NCBI RefSeq assembly: GCF_000341085.1
Contig: NZ_ANBA01000008.1
Span: 533,112-597,111 of the forward strand
Length of the DNA: 64,000 nucleotides
Source: Nocardiopsis ganjiahuensis DSM 45031
Lineage (GTDB): Bacteria > Actinomycetota > Actinomycetes > Streptosporangiales > Streptosporangiaceae
Direction: 5' to 3'
In this document: positions 16,856 through 25,096 of the stretch, piece after piece
Layout of the letters: every line of letters starts with the position of its first letter
How positions within the stretch are numbered: position 1 is the first letter of the stretch
Translations under genes and position numbers: made by a program
Notes under the pieces: model-generated
Told to the model about the DNA's origin: nothing
Seen by the model: the letters and a program-made list of their open reading frames with translations, nothing else
The model's database searches: none

Positions 16856-17683
16856 ATGCACACCACAGCAGGCACCACCATCGAGAAGTCGAGGCCGGTC
16901 GTACCGGAACCGCACCGCGAGCCTCCGGAAGACGCCTCCGCAGAGGAACTGCTGTCGGCCCTGAAGCCCCTGGAACCCGGTGACCCCTTGGCCCAGCGCC
17001 TGCGGGAGCGCGTCATGCTGCACTACCTGCCGCTCCTGAACCGCATCGCCCGCAGCTACGGGGGGCGCGGCGAACAGCTGGAGGACCTGCGGCAGACGGC
17101 CCACGTGGGACTGGCGAAGGCGATGCGCGGCTACGACCCGGGACGGGGCAAGGCCTTCATCTCCTACCTCCTTCCCACAGTGACGGGGGAGATCAAGCGG
17201 CACTTCCGCGACCACACGTGGGCCGTCCACACGCCCCGGACCCCCCAGTCCCGCCGGTCCGAGATGAACCGGGTCCGACGGGATCTCGAACAGCGCCTGG
17301 CCCGACCCCCGAAGACACCGGAGATCGCCGAGGCGATGGGGATCTCCGTCAAGGAGGTCGAGGAGATCCGCCTGGTCTCCGAGGCCTACAACACCCTCTC
17401 GCTGAACGCCCCCGAACCCCACGGGGACGAGTCCTCCACCAGCCTCGAGGACTGTCTGGGATCCGAGGACCGCAACATCGACCTGGTCGTGGCACGCGAG
17501 TCCGTGCGCTCGGTCCTGCAGGTCCTCCCGGCCCGGGAGCGGCTGATCCTCAAACGGCGCTTCTTCGACGAGTGGAAGCAGGAGCGGATCGCCCAGGAGG
17601 TGGGCTGCTCCCAGATGCACGTGTCCCGGCTGCTCACCGCGTCGTTGGAGAAGCTGCGGGACGAGCTGAGCGACGAGGAGTGA
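16856..17683 (+). CDS. SigB/SigF/SigG-family RNA polymerase sigma factor
   Basis: A 275-residue group 3 sigma factor. Region 2 (about 45-130) includes HYLPLLNRIARSYGGRGEQ, then LEDLRQTAHVGLAKAMRGYD and ISYLLPTVTGEIKRHFRDHTW, the -10-binding helix. Region 3 follows with EIAEAMGISVKEVEE, and region 4 has LPARERLILKRRFFDEWKQE and the HTH QEVGCSQMHVSRLLTASLEKL. Such factors direct general, osmotic and oxidative stress regulons and are held by RsbW-type anti-sigma proteins, but none is adjacent, so control must be in trans. ATG 16856 has GGTGAGGAGG upstream. The surrounding stress genes and GTTT/GGGTA promoters make a local regulon likely. Confidence 0.92.
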   Translation: MHTTAGTTIEKSRPVVPEPHREPPEDASAEELLSALKPLEPGDPLAQRLRERVMLHYLPLLNRIARSYGGRGEQLEDLRQTAHVGLAKAMRGYDPGRGKAFISYLLPTVTGEIKRHFRDHTWAVHTPRTPQSRRSEMNRVRRDLEQRLARPPKTPEIAEAMGISVKEVEEIRLVSEAYNTLSLNAPEPHGDESSTSLEDCLGSEDRNIDLVVARESVRSVLQVLPARERLILKRRFFDEWKQERIAQEVGCSQMHVSRLLTASLEKLRDELSDEE

Positions 17684-17721
17684 ACGGGCCCCTCCGAAGA
17701 GGAGGACCGTTGCGGCCCGTT
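17683..17721 (+). terminator. terminator-like hairpin after the sigma gene
   Basis: An 8-bp outer stem (17683-17690 with 17714-17721) encloses a 5-bp inner stem (17691-17695 with 17701-17705) and starts at the stop codon of the sigma gene. It probably ends that transcript before the next gene. Confidence 0.45.
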
Positions 17722-17790
17722 CGATGTGTACGCACCGGGCGGACCGGTCAGGGGACGGACACGGACAGTCGCGATCGACGGAGCGAGACG

Positions 17791-18294
17791 ATGACGAACG
17801 AACCGAAGTCCCCACCGCGCCGGCCCCTGATGAGGGGGGCGGCCAGAGGCGCCGTGGCGGCGATGGCCATGAGCGGGATGCGACAGGTGGCGGTGGGCCT
17901 GGGAATGATCCAACGCACTCCCCCCGACGCCATCCTGCGGGAGGGCGTACCGGCCGTGCTCCGCCGGGTTCCCGAGCACCGGCGGACCGCCTTCATCGAG
18001 TTCGCGCACTGGGGCTACGGGGCGACCGCGGGGGCGGCCTTCGGGTTGGTACCGAGGCGCCTGCGCTCCTCCCGGCTCAGCGGCCCCGTCTACGGGGTGC
18101 TGGCCTGGAGCCTGTTCGAACTGGCGTTGGCCCCGGCCCTCGGTCTGGCCCACGCCCAAAAGGCCCGTCCGCAGGAGCGGGCCGCCCTGTTGGTCGACCA
18201 CGTGTTCTTCGGCCTGATCGTGGGCTCCCCGCCCGAGGCCGTCATCGTCGAGCCCGAGGACGGGAACGGGGACCGGAACCGGGGCGAGGACTGA
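17791..18294 (+). CDS. hypothetical small membrane protein
   Basis: A 167-residue protein without a family I recognise. A basic N-terminus is followed by hydrophobic stretches near 22-40 (AVAAMAMSGMRQVAVGLG), 70-88 (GYGATAGAAFGLVP), 95-118 (YGVLAWSLFELALAPALGLA) and 135-148 (VDHVFFGLIVGS), giving three to four membrane helices. A charged Asp/Glu/Asn-rich tail ends the protein. The layout resembles small integral proteins found beside sigB-like genes. It starts with ATG 17791 after GGAGCGAGACG. The same-strand position after the sigma factor, about 107 bp away, suggests membership in the stress island, not a shared transcript. Confidence 0.7.
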   Translation: MTNEPKSPPRRPLMRGAARGAVAAMAMSGMRQVAVGLGMIQRTPPDAILREGVPAVLRRVPEHRRTAFIEFAHWGYGATAGAAFGLVPRRLRSSRLSGPVYGVLAWSLFELALAPALGLAHAQKARPQERAALLVDHVFFGLIVGSPPEAVIVEPEDGNGDRNRGED

Positions 18295-18361
18295 CCGCAC
18301 GGGGGCGGCGGGAACACCGGCCCCTCCCCCGGCCGGTGAGGCCGTCCCGGCCCTTCGGGGG

Positions 18362-18400
18362 CGGATCGCCCCCTTCCGCGCGGCGGGAGGGGGCGATCCG
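18362..18400. terminator. bidirectional terminator hairpin
   Basis: A perfect 13-bp stem (18362-18374 with 18388-18400) lies between the convergent membrane-protein gene (stop 18294) and the CBS gene (stop 18416). Confidence 0.65.
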
Positions 18401-18415
18401 GTCGCGGTCGGACCC

Positions 18416-18835
18416 TCAGGTGTTCGGCTCGGCCGCGCTCACGTCGGCCAGCGCGGAACCGGGGTCGACCGCCCGGGCCAGATCCCCCATCGTCACGACG
18501 CCCACGACCTCCTCGCCCTCGACGACGGGGAGGCGGCGGACGGTCGCCGAGCGCATGGCGTGCACCGCGTCCTTGACGCTGCTCTGCGGCGGCACCGTCA
18601 CGAGCTCGGTGCTGCACACGTCCCCGGCCCGGACGGTGTCCGGGTCCCCGTTGTCGGCCAGACACCGGACGACGATGTCGCGGTCGGTGATCAGGCCCTT
18701 CAGCCTTCCCTCCTCCGTGACCACGACATCGCCCACGGCGGCGTCACGCATCACCCGCGCGACCTCGGTCAGGGTCGTGTCGGGCGTGACGGTGCGCAGC
18801 ATCGGATTCATCAACTGGGCCACGTTGTCCACCAT
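18416..18835 (-). CDS. CBS-pair domain protein
   Basis: A 139-residue stand-alone CBS pair. CBS1 spans about 8-62 (TPDTTLTEVARVMRDAAVGD, then GLITDRDIVVRCLA) and CBS2 about 70-125 (VTVPPQSSVKDAVHAMRSAT, then GVVTMGDLARAVD). Such proteins bind adenine nucleotides and act as small regulatory modules; many are induced by stress in actinobacteria, and mycobacterial HRP1 is an example. No catalytic domain is attached. A weak GTTT-N15-AGGTCA element lies upstream on the minus strand at 18883-18907. The short AT-poor leader has GGAGAAGGGAG near the ATG at 18835. Confidence 0.9.
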   Translation of the reverse strand: MVDNVAQLMNPMLRTVTPDTTLTEVARVMRDAAVGDVVVTEEGRLKGLITDRDIVVRCLADNGDPDTVRAGDVCSTELVTVPPQSSVKDAVHAMRSATVRRLPVVEGEEVVGVVTMGDLARAVDPGSALADVSAAEPNT

Positions 18836-18991
18836 GGGTGACTCCCTTCTCCTCGGTTTCCCTGGTCCCCTGTTCAGGCCACTGACCTGCGGGCACCGGC
18901 CCGAAACGTCGTCGTGCCGTTTTCCTGGCGTCCGGGCCCCCGGTGCCGGGGACCCACCACAACGGAGGGCCCGAACCGTCCCCCACCTGCT

Positions 18992-19016
18992 GTTTCATCG
19001 CGACCTTGTCGGGTAG
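18992..19016 (+). promoter_or_regulatory. candidate SigB-type promoter (GTTT-N15-GGGTAG)
   Basis: GTTT at 18992-18995 and GGGTAG at 19011-19016 are separated by 15 bases, the arrangement recognised by SigB/F-type sigma factors in actinobacteria. It lies about 50 bp upstream of the 83-residue stress-type gene and 1.3 kb from the SigB-like sigma gene. Confidence 0.6.
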
Positions 19017-19067
19017 TCGCCCTTCCACACCCTCAATTCCTCGTCATGCGGAAGAAGGGGAAGACCG

Positions 19068-19319
19068 ATGCTCACGCGGAAGAAGGCGCCGATCGAGGAC
19101 TACTCCTCGGTTCCGCTCGGAGCGCTCCGTCAGTGTGTCCGGCACCTGGACGCCGAGCAGATGCGTCAGCTCATCGCCTTCGAGGAGTGCCACGCCGGTC
19201 GGCACAGGGCGCTGGAGGTACTGCACGACCGCCTGTACCAGTTGGAGCACGGGGTGGAGCCCTCAGTGCGCCCGCGCGGGGAGGTCCCGCACGGGGCGCT
19301 GGATCCGGACCTTCGATGA
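19068..19319 (+). CDS. small DUF8129-like protein
   Basis: An 83-residue protein whose body (APIEDYSSVPLGALRQCVRH then LDAEQMRQLIAFEECHAGRH and LEVLHDRLYQLEHGVEPS) resembles the short actinobacterial domain called DUF8129 as I recall it, in which an IxxLDxxxLxxLLxYExxHAxR pattern is conserved. The function is unknown. ATG 19068 follows GGAAGGGGAAG. It is preceded by the best SigB-type promoter in the window and is separated from the DUF2267 gene by only 15 bp, so the two form an operon. There is no signal or membrane segment. Family placement is from memory of the motif and is moderately certain. Confidence 0.7.
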   Translation: MLTRKKAPIEDYSSVPLGALRQCVRHLDAEQMRQLIAFEECHAGRHRALEVLHDRLYQLEHGVEPSVRPRGEVPHGALDPDLR

Positions 19320-19334
19320 GAAGCGAGGTGAACG

Positions 19335-19724
19335 ATGCGCTACGACGAGTTCCTGGCCGAGGTGCGCGAGCTCGGCGAGTACGAGAACCAGCGCGAGGCC
19401 GAGGAGGTGACGACCGCGGTGCTCACGGTCCTCGCGTCCCGTCTGCCGGCCGAGGCCGTGGAGAAGCTGGTCGCGCAGCTCCCGGAGCAGCTCAAGGAGG
19501 GGCCCCGGCGGGCCCAGCAGCCGGAACCCGAGGCCTTCGGGGTCGAGGAGTTCCACGAACGTGTGGCGAAGCTGGCCGGCGGGCGGGCCCTGACCGCGGA
19601 GCAGGACGCCGGAGCGGTCCTGACGACCGTGGCCGGGGCGGTCTCCGGAGGGGAGCTGAACCAGCTCCTGAGCCACCTGCCCTCCGGTTACGCGGTGATG
19701 TTCGGCAAGCCCGAGCTCTCGTGA
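19335..19724 (+). CDS. DUF2267 protein
   Basis: A 129-residue soluble helical protein of the DUF2267 family: MRYDEFLAEVRELGEYENQR, then AVLTVLASRLPAEAVEKLVAQLPEQ (broken by a short acidic insertion) and EEFHERVAKLAG with GGELNQLLSHLPSGYAVMFG at the end. DUF2267 proteins are abundant in stress and gas-vesicle regions of actinobacteria and may form oligomers, but no reaction is known. AGGTGAACG provides the ribosome site. It follows the DUF8129-like gene by 15 bp and probably uses its SigB-type promoter. A long hairpin after the stop separates it from the convergent symporter. Confidence 0.88.
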   Translation: MRYDEFLAEVRELGEYENQREAEEVTTAVLTVLASRLPAEAVEKLVAQLPEQLKEGPRRAQQPEPEAFGVEEFHERVAKLAGGRALTAEQDAGAVLTTVAGAVSGGELNQLLSHLPSGYAVMFGKPELS

Positions 19725-19762
19725 GGCCGGGCGGCCCCGGTCCGGCCGCCGACGCACAACCC

Positions 19763-19798
19763 CGGTCCGCCCGGACGCGTTCGCGTCCGGGCGGACCG
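19763..19798. terminator. bidirectional terminator hairpin
   Basis: A perfect 17-bp stem (19763-19779 with 19782-19798) with a TT centre sits between the convergent DUF2267 gene (stop 19724) and the symporter gene (stop 19807). Confidence 0.7.
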
Positions 19799-19806
19799 CT
19801 GTGTAC

Positions 19807-21396
19807 CTAGACGAAGGGGGCCACGGCGCAGAGGGTGACCGCGCCCAGGATGAGGGCGAGCACGCGGTAGTTCTGGTACCACGGCGTCCCCCTGAGGTCC
19901 TCGGACTCCTTGAGCCAGGTCGCCCTGCTCCAGGTGATCGCGGCGACCTTCTCCTCTGACGGGGCCTCGGTCGCCAGGGAGACCGCCACGAACACCACGA
20001 GGCTCAGCAGGAGCATGATCCCGGTCGCGTACAGGAACTGCAGGTCGAACAGCCCGAAGACCTCGCCCGCGAAGAACGCGAGCAGGCCGAACGGGACCAC
20101 GGCCAGGGTCCACACGCCCGCCTCGGTGGAGGCGCGCCGCCAGAAGATCCCGCCGAGCAGCACCACGACCAGGGGCATGGTCACGTAGCCGAGGAACGAC
20201 TGGAAGTAGGCGACGATCCCGGAGAACGTCGTGATCACCGGTGCCCACAGGGCTGCGAGCAGCATGAAGAAACCGACGAGCACGCGTCCGATGGTCAGGA
20301 GCTGCCGTTCGGTGAACTCGCGCCTCCTGGTCTTGACGAAGTCGTTGACCACCAGGCTCGCCGCGCCGTTGAGCACCGAGTCGAGCGTGGACATCAGGGC
20401 GAAGATCAGGGCGGCCACCACGATGCCCCGCAGCCCCACGGGGACGAAGTCGAACACCAGCGCGGGCCAGACCAGGTCGCTGTTGGGGAAGTCGTCGGGC
20501 TCGTAGATGCCGCGGCCGAGGATCCCGGGGAAGATCAGGAAGACCAGCACGGGGAGCTGGAGGGCTCCGGCGAACAGCGCGCCCCAGCGCCCGTGGTCGA
20601 TGTTCTTGGCGGCCAGGACCCGTTGGACGACCATGTGGTTGGTCACCCACACGTAGAACGACAGCCAGATCGCGCCGGTGAAGATGCCCGGCCACGGCAG
20701 GAAGTCGTCGTCGGGCGGCGGTGCGACCGTGAACCCGTCCTCGGGGGCGAGTTCGGGGAGCGCCGACCAGGCGAAGTCGAACTCGGCGAAGACCATCACG
20801 AAGATCGCGGCCCCGGCGGCGAACAGCACCACGCCCTGGATGGTGTCGGTGATCATCACCGACTTCAGCCCGCCCACCAGTACGTAACCGCCGCCCAGCA
20901 GGGCGATCGTCGCGATGTGCACGCCCAGGGGGACGTCGGGGAAGAGCAGCGACAGCACCAGCGAACCCGCGAACATGGCGCCCGCGCTGTCCAGGAGCAT
21001 GGCCGTGACCACGGTGAACCCGGAGAAGGCGTAGCGGGCCCGGCGGTCGTAGCGCCGCTCGAGGAACTCCGGCACGGTGGTGATCCTGGACTGCAGGTAG
21101 AACGGCAGGATCAGCAGGGCGAAGACGAGCAGGACCAGCGTGGCCACCCACTCGAAGTTCCAGACGGAGATACCCGTCTCGAACCCCGCACCCGCCAGGC
21201 CCAGGTACTGGGTCCCGCCGAACTGGGTGGCGAAGAGCGAGAACCCCACCACGGGCCACACCATGGTGCGCCCGGCGAGGAAGTAGCTCTCGGTGCCCTC
21301 CTGTTTGCGTCCGACCCACACGGCGACGGCCACGACCGCCGCCACGAACAGCACGACGATCACCAGGTCGATCGCGGAGAGCTCGAAATCCGGCAT
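19807..21396 (-). CDS. sodium:solute symporter (SSS family)
   Basis: A 529-residue integral membrane protein with about 13 helices of the LeuT fold used by SGLT/PutP transporters. Family markers include SYFLAGRTMVWPVVGFSLFA, TQFGGTQYLGLAG, a TTVPEFLERRYDRRAR loop, and the TM8 segment ALMSTLDSVLNGAASLVVND that carries the Na2-site Ser/Thr/Asp residues. Solute class cannot be set from sequence; the SGLT-like branch (sugars, inositol) seems closest. The start is nine bases downstream of the universal-stress-protein stop, so the two are one operon. Uptake of a compatible solute or carbon source under stress would fit the context (inference). Confidence 0.9.
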   Translation of the reverse strand: MPDFELSAIDLVIVVLFVAAVVAVAVWVGRKQEGTESYFLAGRTMVWPVVGFSLFATQFGGTQYLGLAGAGFETGISVWNFEWVATLVLLVFALLILPFYLQSRITTVPEFLERRYDRRARYAFSGFTVVTAMLLDSAGAMFAGSLVLSLLFPDVPLGVHIATIALLGGGYVLVGGLKSVMITDTIQGVVLFAAGAAIFVMVFAEFDFAWSALPELAPEDGFTVAPPPDDDFLPWPGIFTGAIWLSFYVWVTNHMVVQRVLAAKNIDHGRWGALFAGALQLPVLVFLIFPGILGRGIYEPDDFPNSDLVWPALVFDFVPVGLRGIVVAALIFALMSTLDSVLNGAASLVVNDFVKTRRREFTERQLLTIGRVLVGFFMLLAALWAPVITTFSGIVAYFQSFLGYVTMPLVVVLLGGIFWRRASTEAGVWTLAVVPFGLLAFFAGEVFGLFDLQFLYATGIMLLLSLVVFVAVSLATEAPSEEKVAAITWSRATWLKESEDLRGTPWYQNYRVLALILGAVTLCAVAPFV

Positions 21397-21405
21397 GCCC
21401 GGCTC

Positions 21406-21900
21406 CTATCGGCGTTCCTCGTGGTGGCGGGCGCCCTGCGCCCCGGTCCGGCCCGTGTCCGATTCCTCGCGTACGACCAGAACCGAACAGGGCGCGTCGG
21501 TCACGATCCGGAGCGAGAGGTCGCCCAGGACCTTGCGCTGGCCGACGCCCCTGCCCCGGGCGCCCACGACCAGCAGCCCCGAGCCGAGGTCCGCCGCGGC
21601 GCGGAGCACCGTCGCCTCGATGTTCCTGCCCAGTCGGACCTCGGCGTGCTCGAGTTCGGTCCCCAGCTCCGCGGCCTCCGCGGCGCGGCGTTCGACGAGC
21701 GCCTCGCCCTGTTCGCGCAGCCGGTCGACCTGCGCGGGGGTCACGGTGGTGCCGGCCACGCTCGGTTCCAGCGACTTGACGTGGACCAGGCTCAGTACCG
21801 ACCGGGTGGCGCGCGCCAACTCCGTCGCCGCGGTCAGGGCTCTGTCGGATTCCGGTGAGCCGTCGTCCACGACCATGATGCCGGTGGGGAACGAGAGCAT
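21406..21900 (-). CDS. universal stress protein (UspA family)
   Basis: A 164-residue single Usp domain with a Rossmann-like fold. The N-terminal strand GIMVVDDGSPESDRALTAA and the ATP-binding loop GARGRGVGQRKVLGDLSLRI (a G2xG9xG(S/T)-like pattern) are visible, followed by the last strand CSVLVVRE. The loop lacks the usual final Ser next to Gly (GDLS). ATP-binding Usps act as stress sensors and can control partner transporters. The gene is immediately upstream of a sodium symporter (9-bp gap), so direct regulation of the transporter is an appealing inference. The leader has GGAGGACT before ATG 21900. Confidence 0.88.
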   Translation of the reverse strand: MLSFPTGIMVVDDGSPESDRALTAATELARATRSVLSLVHVKSLEPSVAGTTVTPAQVDRLREQGEALVERRAAEAAELGTELEHAEVRLGRNIEATVLRAAADLGSGLLVVGARGRGVGQRKVLGDLSLRIVTDAPCSVLVVREESDTGRTGAQGARHHEERR

Positions 21901-22377
21901 CAGGAGTCCTCCGGTTCTTCAGCCTCGTATACGTGTGTTCGGCTCACGCCGTTCGCGTCCCGCTCGGCACCTGTGGACGGAGGTTCCGTGACCCGCGGGA
22001 ACCACACCATCCGAGGCGGCCGACGCGTCTGCCGTCGGCCGGGCCGGGTTCGACGCCACCACCGTAGGCCGAGCCGGGCGGGATGGCCCCCGTCCGCCGG
22101 TGCGTGTCAGCGATCCGTGTCCGGCCGCTGTCTTCCTCAGAGCCACTAACCTCCTCCTTCCCGTACAAAACCTCCGGCCCCCGTCAGTTCCCCGGGCACC
22201 CGGGGCCCGGTCCGCACGCATGGGACCGGGCCCGGCCGGGTAGCCGTGACCAGACAGGACGGTGTGCCGGGCGCGGGGGCGCGCCACCACCGTCGAACAC
22301 ACGGCACACGGCACGAGGGGGTGTGCTCCGCGCAGGAGCGCCCACCGTGCCCGAACCATGGGAACAGGAGGTTTCCG
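21901..22377. other. intergenic region between Usp and DUF3140 genes
   Basis: A 477-bp stretch with no convincing gene on either strand. It must carry both divergent promoters. A GGGTAG at 22238-22243 lacks a partner GTTT at the right distance, and a GTACAAAAC patch at about 22164-22172 is the only A-rich part. Short inverted GGGCCCGG repeats (22190-22235) can fold. I see no RNA gene. Confidence 0.35.
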
Positions 22378-22722
22378 ATGGCGGTAAGCGATCCGGAGAC
22401 TGATCGCCTCTGGGAGGAGTTCCACGAATCGGTCAACATGACCTCCGAGGAACTGCGCCGATGGCTGCTCACCGACGCTTCGGGGGAGGAGGCGTTTCCC
22501 GCCGACGGCGGCGTGGGGGCCGAGGGTGAGGAGATCGTCCGCCTCCTGGGCAAGCGCAGGACCGACGTGACCTCGTCCGACATCGAGCTCATGGAACGGG
22601 TCACCCGGTTCGTCCGTGACGAGCTCGCGCAGCCCCGGCCGGAGGACGACGGCTGGCGCAGGCGGCTGATGCGCGTGGGCCACGACCCGCTGAGCCCCGA
22701 TTCCGGGCCGTCCGACGTCTGA
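22378..22722 (+). CDS. DUF3140 protein
   Basis: A 114-residue protein fitting DUF3140: DRLWEEFHESVNMTSEELRR, then WLLTDASGEEAF, and the second helix block GEEIVRLLGKRRTDVTSSDI with MERVTRFVRDELAQ. Members are short, helical, DNA-binding-like (similar to the NbrC/plasmid-stabilisation style helices) and of unknown function; many lie in stress-gene clusters. ATG 22378 has an excellent CAGGAGG site. It is a single-gene unit, convergent with katE and ended by a hairpin. Confidence 0.85.
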   Translation: MAVSDPETDRLWEEFHESVNMTSEELRRWLLTDASGEEAFPADGGVGAEGEEIVRLLGKRRTDVTSSDIELMERVTRFVRDELAQPRPEDDGWRRRLMRVGHDPLSPDSGPSDV

Positions 22723-22736
22723 CGGCGGTACCCGCG

Positions 22737-22777
22737 CCACGGTCGCGAGCGGAACCGTCTTCCGCCCGCGACCGTGG
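22737..22777. terminator. bidirectional terminator hairpin
   Basis: An 11-bp stem (22737-22747 with 22767-22777) extended by a 6-bp inner stem (22749-22754 with 22760-22765) lies between the convergent DUF3140 and katE genes. Confidence 0.65.
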
Positions 22778-22822
22778 TGTGAACCGGTCCACCGCCCTCT
22801 CCCCGCCGGGGAGGGCGTCGGG

Positions 22823-24913
22823 TCAGGCCGACACGGCCGCCGTGGCGCGGTCCCAGTGCCGGTGCAGGCCGATCAGGCGGGCGAACTCCTCGACGAACCG
22901 CTGGTCCGCGCCCGGGGCGCGCACCACCCCGTCGACGGTCTCCGTGTCCAGCGGCGGCTCGGAGAGCATCTCGGGCACCCCCGCCCCCGAGAGCAGGGCG
23001 GTCCCCTGACCGACGGCGGCGACGGTCTTGTTGTGCTTGTAGGCCTCCAGGACGAAGTGCCTGGCCTCACCGTCCTCGCTGAGCGACGCGACCGAGTCGG
23101 CGCCGCCGGGCACGGCCACCGCGTCGTAGAGGACCGAGGAGACGGTCGTGTACGCGCGGTCCACCGGCAGGTCCCCGCCGTCCCGCGTCCCGACCGCGCC
23201 GTCCGACCGGGCGAGGAACTCCACCACCGCGCCCCGGTCCACCAGCGAGTCCCGCACGGCCTCGGCGGCCTCCCCGTCCACCCCGTGGGCGACCAGTACG
23301 GCGACCTGGCGGCCGGTCAGGTCGCCGAAGGCCGTGTTGGCCTGGCTGAGCGCGGGTGAGGAGTCGGTGTGACCGCTCGTCCCGGGGTCCTCCGGCGGTT
23401 CCACCCCGATGCCCTCGGCGACGCCGACCGCGAGTGCGTGGTCGACGTTGACCAGGTTGGCCACCGCCTGCTGGCGGACCGAGAGCTCCTCGCACTTGCC
23501 CAGTTCGAAGCGGAACGCCGCGACCAGGTGCTCCCGCTCCCAGTCGGCGAGGCTGTTGAGGAACAGCCGGGCCTGGGAGTAGTGGTCCTGGAAGCTCTCC
23601 GCCCGTTTGCGGATCTTGTCGCCCTCGACCTTCTCCGTGTAGTGCCGGTAGACCCCCTCGTCCGCGAGTGCCGGGCAGCCTCCGCCGAGCGAGTTCGGGA
23701 AGTAGGAGGTCTTGCCCCGGTGCACCCGGTGCTGGGCGAAGCCGTCGCGCTGGTTGTTGTTCACCTCGGCCACCGGCCGGTTGACCGGGATCTGCTGGAA
23801 GTTGGAACCGCCCAGGCGCAGCAGCTGCGTGTCCAGGTAGGAGAAGTTGCGGGCCTGGAGCAGGGGGTCGTTGGTGAAGTCGATGCCCGGGACCACGTTG
23901 GCGGTGTGGAAGGCGACCTGTTCGGTCTCGGCGAAGAAGTTGTCCGGGTTGCGGTTCAGGACGAGCTTGCCGATCGGGCGGACCGGGACCCGCTCCTCGG
24001 GGATGATCTTGGTGGCGTCGAGCAGGTCGAAGTCGAAGTCGTGCTCGTTCTCCTCGGGAACGAGCTGCACCCCCAGCTCCCACTCGGGGAACTGGCCGCG
24101 CTCGATGGCCTCCCACAGGTCGCGCCGGTTGTAGTCGGGGTCCTTGCCCTGGATGCGCTGCGCCTCGTCCCACACCAGCGAGTGGGTGCCCAGCTTCGGC
24201 TTCCAGTGGAACTTGACGAAGGTCCCCCGCCCCTCGGCGTTGACGAACCGGAAGGTGTGCACGCCGAAGCCCTGCATCGTGCGGTAGCTGCGCGGGATCG
24301 CCCGGTCCGACATCAGCCACATCATCATGTGGGTGGTCTCGGGCTGGAGCCCCACGAAGTCCCACAGGGTGTCGTGCGCGGACTGGGCCTGCGGGATCTC
24401 GTTGTGCGGCTCGGGCTTCACCGCGTGCACGAAGTCGGGGAACTTGATGCCGTCCTGGATGAAGAAGACCGGCATGTTGTTCCCGACCAGGTCGTAGTTG
24501 CCCTGTTCGGTGTAGAACTTGACGGCGAAGCCCCGGACGTCGCGCACGGTGTCCGCCGACCCCCGCGAACCCGCCACGGTGGAGAACCGCACGAAGACCG
24601 GCGTGACCACGTCGGAACCGCTGAGGAAGTGCGCGGCGGTCAGGTCGGACAGGCCCTCGTAGGGCTGGAAGTACCCGTAGGCGCCCGCTCCCCTGGCGTG
24701 CACCACGCGTTCGGGGATGCGCTCGTGGTCGAAGTGGGTCATCTTCTCCCGGAAGTGGAAGTCCTCCAGGAGAGTCGGCCCGCGCTCCCCCGCCTTCAGG
24801 GAGTTGTCGGTGTCCTCCACTCTGACCCCGGTCTCGGTGGTCAGAGCACCTTCGGACCCGACCCGCGCCCCTTCGAGGTCGCGGTTCTTCGCGTCGTCTT
24901 CGTGGTCACTCAT
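22823..24913 (-). CDS. katE: large-subunit monofunctional catalase (HPII/KatE type)
   Basis: A 696-residue clade 2 heme catalase that dismutates hydrogen peroxide. The distal His lies in [15 protein letters not shown], the distal Asn in [15 protein letters not shown], and the proximal heme Tyr in [16 protein letters not shown]. The C-terminal 150 residues (about 545-690, from [20 protein letters not shown] onward) form the flavodoxin/DJ-1-like domain that marks large-subunit catalases and stabilises the tetramer. ATG 24913 has GGGGCCGAG upstream; the frame is open further upstream, but without catalase similarity. Such catalases are commonly under SigB-type control; a weak GTTT-N15-CGGTCA element is found upstream. 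Confidence 0.95.
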   Translation of the reverse strand: MSDHEDDAKNRDLEGARVGSEGALTTETGVRVEDTDNSLKAGERGPTLLEDFHFREKMTHFDHERIPERVVHARGAGAYGYFQPYEGLSDLTAAHFLSGSDVVTPVFVRFSTVAGSRGSADTVRDVRGFAVKFYTEQGNYDLVGNNMPVFFIQDGIKFPDFVHAVKPEPHNEIPQAQSAHDTLWDFVGLQPETTHMMMWLMSDRAIPRSYRTMQGFGVHTFRFVNAEGRGTFVKFHWKPKLGTHSLVWDEAQRIQGKDPDYNRRDLWEAIERGQFPEWELGVQLVPEENEHDFDFDLLDATKIIPEERVPVRPIGKLVLNRNPDNFFAETEQVAFHTANVVPGIDFTNDPLLQARNFSYLDTQLLRLGGSNFQQIPVNRPVAEVNNNQRDGFAQHRVHRGKTSYFPNSLGGGCPALADEGVYRHYTEKVEGDKIRKRAESFQDHYSQARLFLNSLADWEREHLVAAFRFELGKCEELSVRQQAVANLVNVDHALAVGVAEGIGVEPPEDPGTSGHTDSSPALSQANTAFGDLTGRQVAVLVAHGVDGEAAEAVRDSLVDRGAVVEFLARSDGAVGTRDGGDLPVDRAYTTVSSVLYDAVAVPGGADSVASLSEDGEARHFVLEAYKHNKTVAAVGQGTALLSGAGVPEMLSEPPLDTETVDGVVRAPGADQRFVEEFARLIGLHRHWDRATAAVSA

Positions 24914-25096
24914 CTCGGCCCCCGGCTGTGGTGGATGTCGGAACCTACGTGGAGCGCCCTGACCGGCGGTCGGGTCGGATAAACATCCGTGCCGGGACCC
25001 GACCGTGCGCCCGCTGTTCGCCACCTGCCCCGGGCGGACGGCGGCCGCCCTGAACAGCCGCGGCCGGAAGCAGGTCGCGGCTGGTGCCGGCGACCG
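24914..25096. other. katE promoter region
   Basis: A 183-bp non-coding region between the katE start and the end of the carboxylesterase gene. The minus-strand GTTTATCC at about 24979-24986 could be a -35-like GTTT of a SigB-type promoter, but its -10 match is poor. Confidence 0.3.

Noticed and set aside
20593..21858. Open frame of about 420 codons on the plus strand inside the symporter and Usp genes
   Set aside because: It is the complement of clear membrane-protein coding and shows no start signal or known fold.
22238..22243. GGGTAG in front of the DUF3140 gene as a SigB-type -10
   Set aside because: No GTTT-like box at 14-16 bases upstream.
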